DNA from: a bacterium
GTDB lineage: Bacteria > Patescibacteriota > Microgenomatia > Levybacterales > UBA12049
Reading direction: 5' to 3'
Assembly: GCA_021784535.1 (NCBI GenBank)
Contig: JAJYHW010000090.1
Coordinates: 1-5,738, forward strand
DNA: 5,738 nt
Part shown: positions 4,692 to 5,738 of the stretch, piece by piece
Layout of the letters: each line of letters starts with the position of its first letter
Numbering within the stretch: the first letter of the stretch is position 1
The notes under the pieces: generated by a model
What the model was told of the DNA's origin: nothing
Databases searched by the model: none
The model's input: only the letters and a program-made list of their open reading frames with translations
Made by a program: the position numbers and the translations under genes

Positions 4692-5603
4692 GTGAAGAAT
4701 ATTGAAGTACAGTTGGTCGATGCATTTACCTCAATCCCATTTCAGGGTAATCCGGCTGGGCTTGTTCTTGATGCAAATGGTCTTAACGAACAACAAATGA
4801 AGCTTATTGCTCGAGAAATAAACGTTGCAGAAACTGCTTTTGTTTTTCCTTCAACTAATAGAAATGCAACGATGCGAGTACGCTATATCACTTCAAAAAT
4901 GCTTGAAATACCTTTTGTTGGACATGCCACAATTGCACTTTTATATGAACTTGGTAGACTAAACAGATATGGTCTTGGGGAAAAGGGAACTAATACTGTG
5001 AAGATTGAGACAGGTGCAGGTATCTTAACGATGAAAACAGAGGTTAATGACGAAACAATATTTGCATGTATGAATGTGCCAGCAATTAATTTCGTTAATT
5101 TTCGACTACAAGGACAAATTTTTGCCAAAGCATTTGGTATTCCTCAAACAGCACTAATGGCTAAAAAGGAAATTTTATTTGATGCTAATCTTAAGTATGT
5201 CTATGTACCAATTAAAAATTTAACGGAGTTACATCGCTTAAATATCGACTTTTTACATATTAAACAGACTTTTTATAACGAGGATATTATACTTTTTTGT
5301 CTTTTTACACCTGAGACAATAGATTCAGGAAATGATCTACATTCGAGAGTAGTAGCTCCGCTTATCGGTTTTACCGAAGAAGATTCTTTTACTGGTTCTA
5401 CACAAGTCCCTGTATGTGTAGCAGCTAGGCAACTAGGTTTATTGAATCCAAAAACTAATGACTATGGCACTGAACAAGGCGATATTATAAATCGTCCTGG
5501 TCGTGCAAGAGTAATTCTTGATCCATCCATCAATAAATCATTTGTAAAGGCTACCGCAGCACATGTTTTCACTGCATTAATGAATGTCCCTAACTCTGAC
5601 TAA
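4692..5603 (+). CDS. PhzF family isomerase/epimerase-like protein
   Basis: This 303-aa protein belongs to the PhzF fold (diaminopimelate-epimerase-like, two pseudo-symmetric halves) and is close to the usual length of about 260-300 aa. Visible signatures are the N-terminal VDAFTSIPFQGNPAGLV (9-25), INVAETAF (43-50) with Glu47 aligning with the catalytic Glu of PhzF, PFVGHAT (74-80), the second-half APLIGFTEEDSFTGS (222-236), and EQGDIINRPGRARV near the C-terminus (261-274). PhzF itself isomerises a dihydro-hydroxyanthranilate in phenazine synthesis. No other phenazine gene is present here, and most family members have unknown substrates, so only the fold and probable isomerase chemistry are claimed. 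The GTG start is chosen because family homology begins within a few residues, the next in-frame Met is residue 36, and the promoter ends 5 nt upstream. The gene is single and followed by a structured RNA region. Confidence 0.92.
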   Translation: MKNIEVQLVDAFTSIPFQGNPAGLVLDANGLNEQQMKLIAREINVAETAFVFPSTNRNATMRVRYITSKMLEIPFVGHATIALLYELGRLNRYGLGEKGTNTVKIETGAGILTMKTEVNDETIFACMNVPAINFVNFRLQGQIFAKAFGIPQTALMAKKEILFDANLKYVYVPIKNLTELHRLNIDFLHIKQTFYNEDIILFCLFTPETIDSGNDLHSRVVAPLIGFTEEDSFTGSTQVPVCVAARQLGLLNPKTNDYGTEQGDIINRPGRARVILDPSINKSFVKATAAHVFTALMNVPNSD

Positions 5604-5611
5604 CATAAAGT

Positions 5612-5617
5612 TATAAT
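5612..5617 (+). promoter_or_regulatory. Perfect -10 box in front of the structured 3' region
   Basis: TATAAT lies 8 bp past the phzF stop codon. A start about 7 nt downstream (near 5624) would coincide with the first base of the hairpin region. No -35 box is seen at 15-18 bp and there is no TGn extension, so it may be only part of an AT-rich stretch. Confidence 0.25.
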
Positions 5618-5624
5618 TAATAAA

Positions 5625-5734
5625 GCGGCTATCCGAGGGTTATTAACCCTCGGCTGCAAAGCACTTGCAGCGAGTAAGGCGAGCATAGTAGACTTCAAAC
5701 GTGAAAGGTTTGAAGTCTACAGCACAAACGAAAT
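5625..5734 (+). ncRNA. HEARO/omega-RNA-like structured RNA (candidate IscB guide RNA scaffold)
   Basis: Three strong consecutive hairpins are visible. H1 (5633-5653) pairs CCGAGGGTTA with TAACCCTCGG. H2 (5653-5671) pairs GCTGCAA with TTGCAGC around loop AGCAC. H3 (5688-5720) has a perfect 13-bp stem around loop GTGAAAG. Between H2 and H3 lies unpaired GAGTAAGGCGAG, and CTAT (5629-5632) can close a multiloop with ATAG (5685-5688). No T run follows, so these are not terminators, and the GC content is well above the surroundings. The whole runs into an ATG at 5735. A compact structured RNA ending at a start codon is the layout of HEARO RNAs, now known as the omega-RNA of IscB nucleases in IS200/IS605-type elements. 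The hairpin order and the GCGAGTAAGGCGAGC segment fit my recollection of that RNA, but I could not align it. At about 110 nt it is shorter than studied examples of around 200 nt. The guide would be the roughly 16 nt upstream of the scaffold. Confidence 0.6.
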
Positions 5735-5738
5735 ATGA
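5735..5738 (+). CDS. Start of a gene cut by the window end (predicted iscB-like)
   Basis: An ATG at 5735-5737 lies 14 nt after the last hairpin of the structured RNA, and only one further base is in the window. HEARO RNAs are followed directly by the start of an HNH-endonuclease (IscB) gene, which makes this ATG the expected start. No protein sequence is visible, so this rests only on position. Confidence 0.3.

Noticed and set aside
380..5603. Alternative genetic code with TGA read as Gly, as in some Patescibacteria
   Set aside because: All four proteins are full length under the standard code, use TAA stops and have no in-frame TGA; the tRNA-Gly anticodon is TCC, not TCA.
5633..5720. Tandem terminators of phzF
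   Set aside because: The hairpins are strong but none is followed by a T tract, and three in a row with conserved-looking linkers fit a structured RNA better.

Overview
The window looks like a stretch of a small, gene-dense, AT-rich bacterial chromosome, possibly from the Candidate Phyla Radiation (Patescibacteria). This is an inference from four features. There are single tRNAs scattered between unrelated genes. Three of the four tRNAs lack an encoded CCA. None of the four protein genes has a visible Shine-Dalgarno sequence. An APC permease carries a soluble tail. No marker gene fixes the taxonomy. All complete genes end in TAA, and the reading frames are full length under the standard bacterial code.

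Layout from left to right: (1) bases 1-134 hold no firm gene, only a probable terminator for the next tRNA. (2) tRNA-Arg(TCT) is on the minus strand, followed by a spacer with a 7-bp tandem repeat. (3) A near-consensus promoter drives an AI-2E/PerM-family membrane protein (+). (4) Convergent to it is a small class I SAM-dependent methyltransferase (-); the stop codons of both genes lie in a perfect 12-bp inverted repeat. (5) tRNA-Gly(TCC) (-) lies just upstream of the methyltransferase and diverges from tRNA-Leu(TAA) (+). (6) A 582-aa APC-type amino acid permease (-) has a C-terminal cytoplasmic domain. (7) A 437-bp intergenic region holds a possible permease promoter with an operator-like palindrome, competing hairpins, and an unassigned plus-strand promoter. 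(8) tRNA-Pro(TGG) (+) follows. (9) A PhzF-family isomerase/epimerase-like gene (+) starts with GTG directly at its predicted transcription start. (10) The last ~115 bases form a compact chain of strong hairpins ending at an ATG three codon positions from the window edge. This resembles a HEARO/omega-RNA leader of an IscB-type RNA-guided nuclease gene that would lie just outside the window.

The genes do not form one pathway. They look like independent single-gene units, each with its own promoter. Two themes stand out. First, three of the four protein genes have a -10 box 5-11 nt upstream of the start codon, which predicts leaderless or near-leaderless mRNAs. Second, the right edge probably enters a mobile RNA-guided element inserted after phzF. 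Both are inferences from sequence alone.
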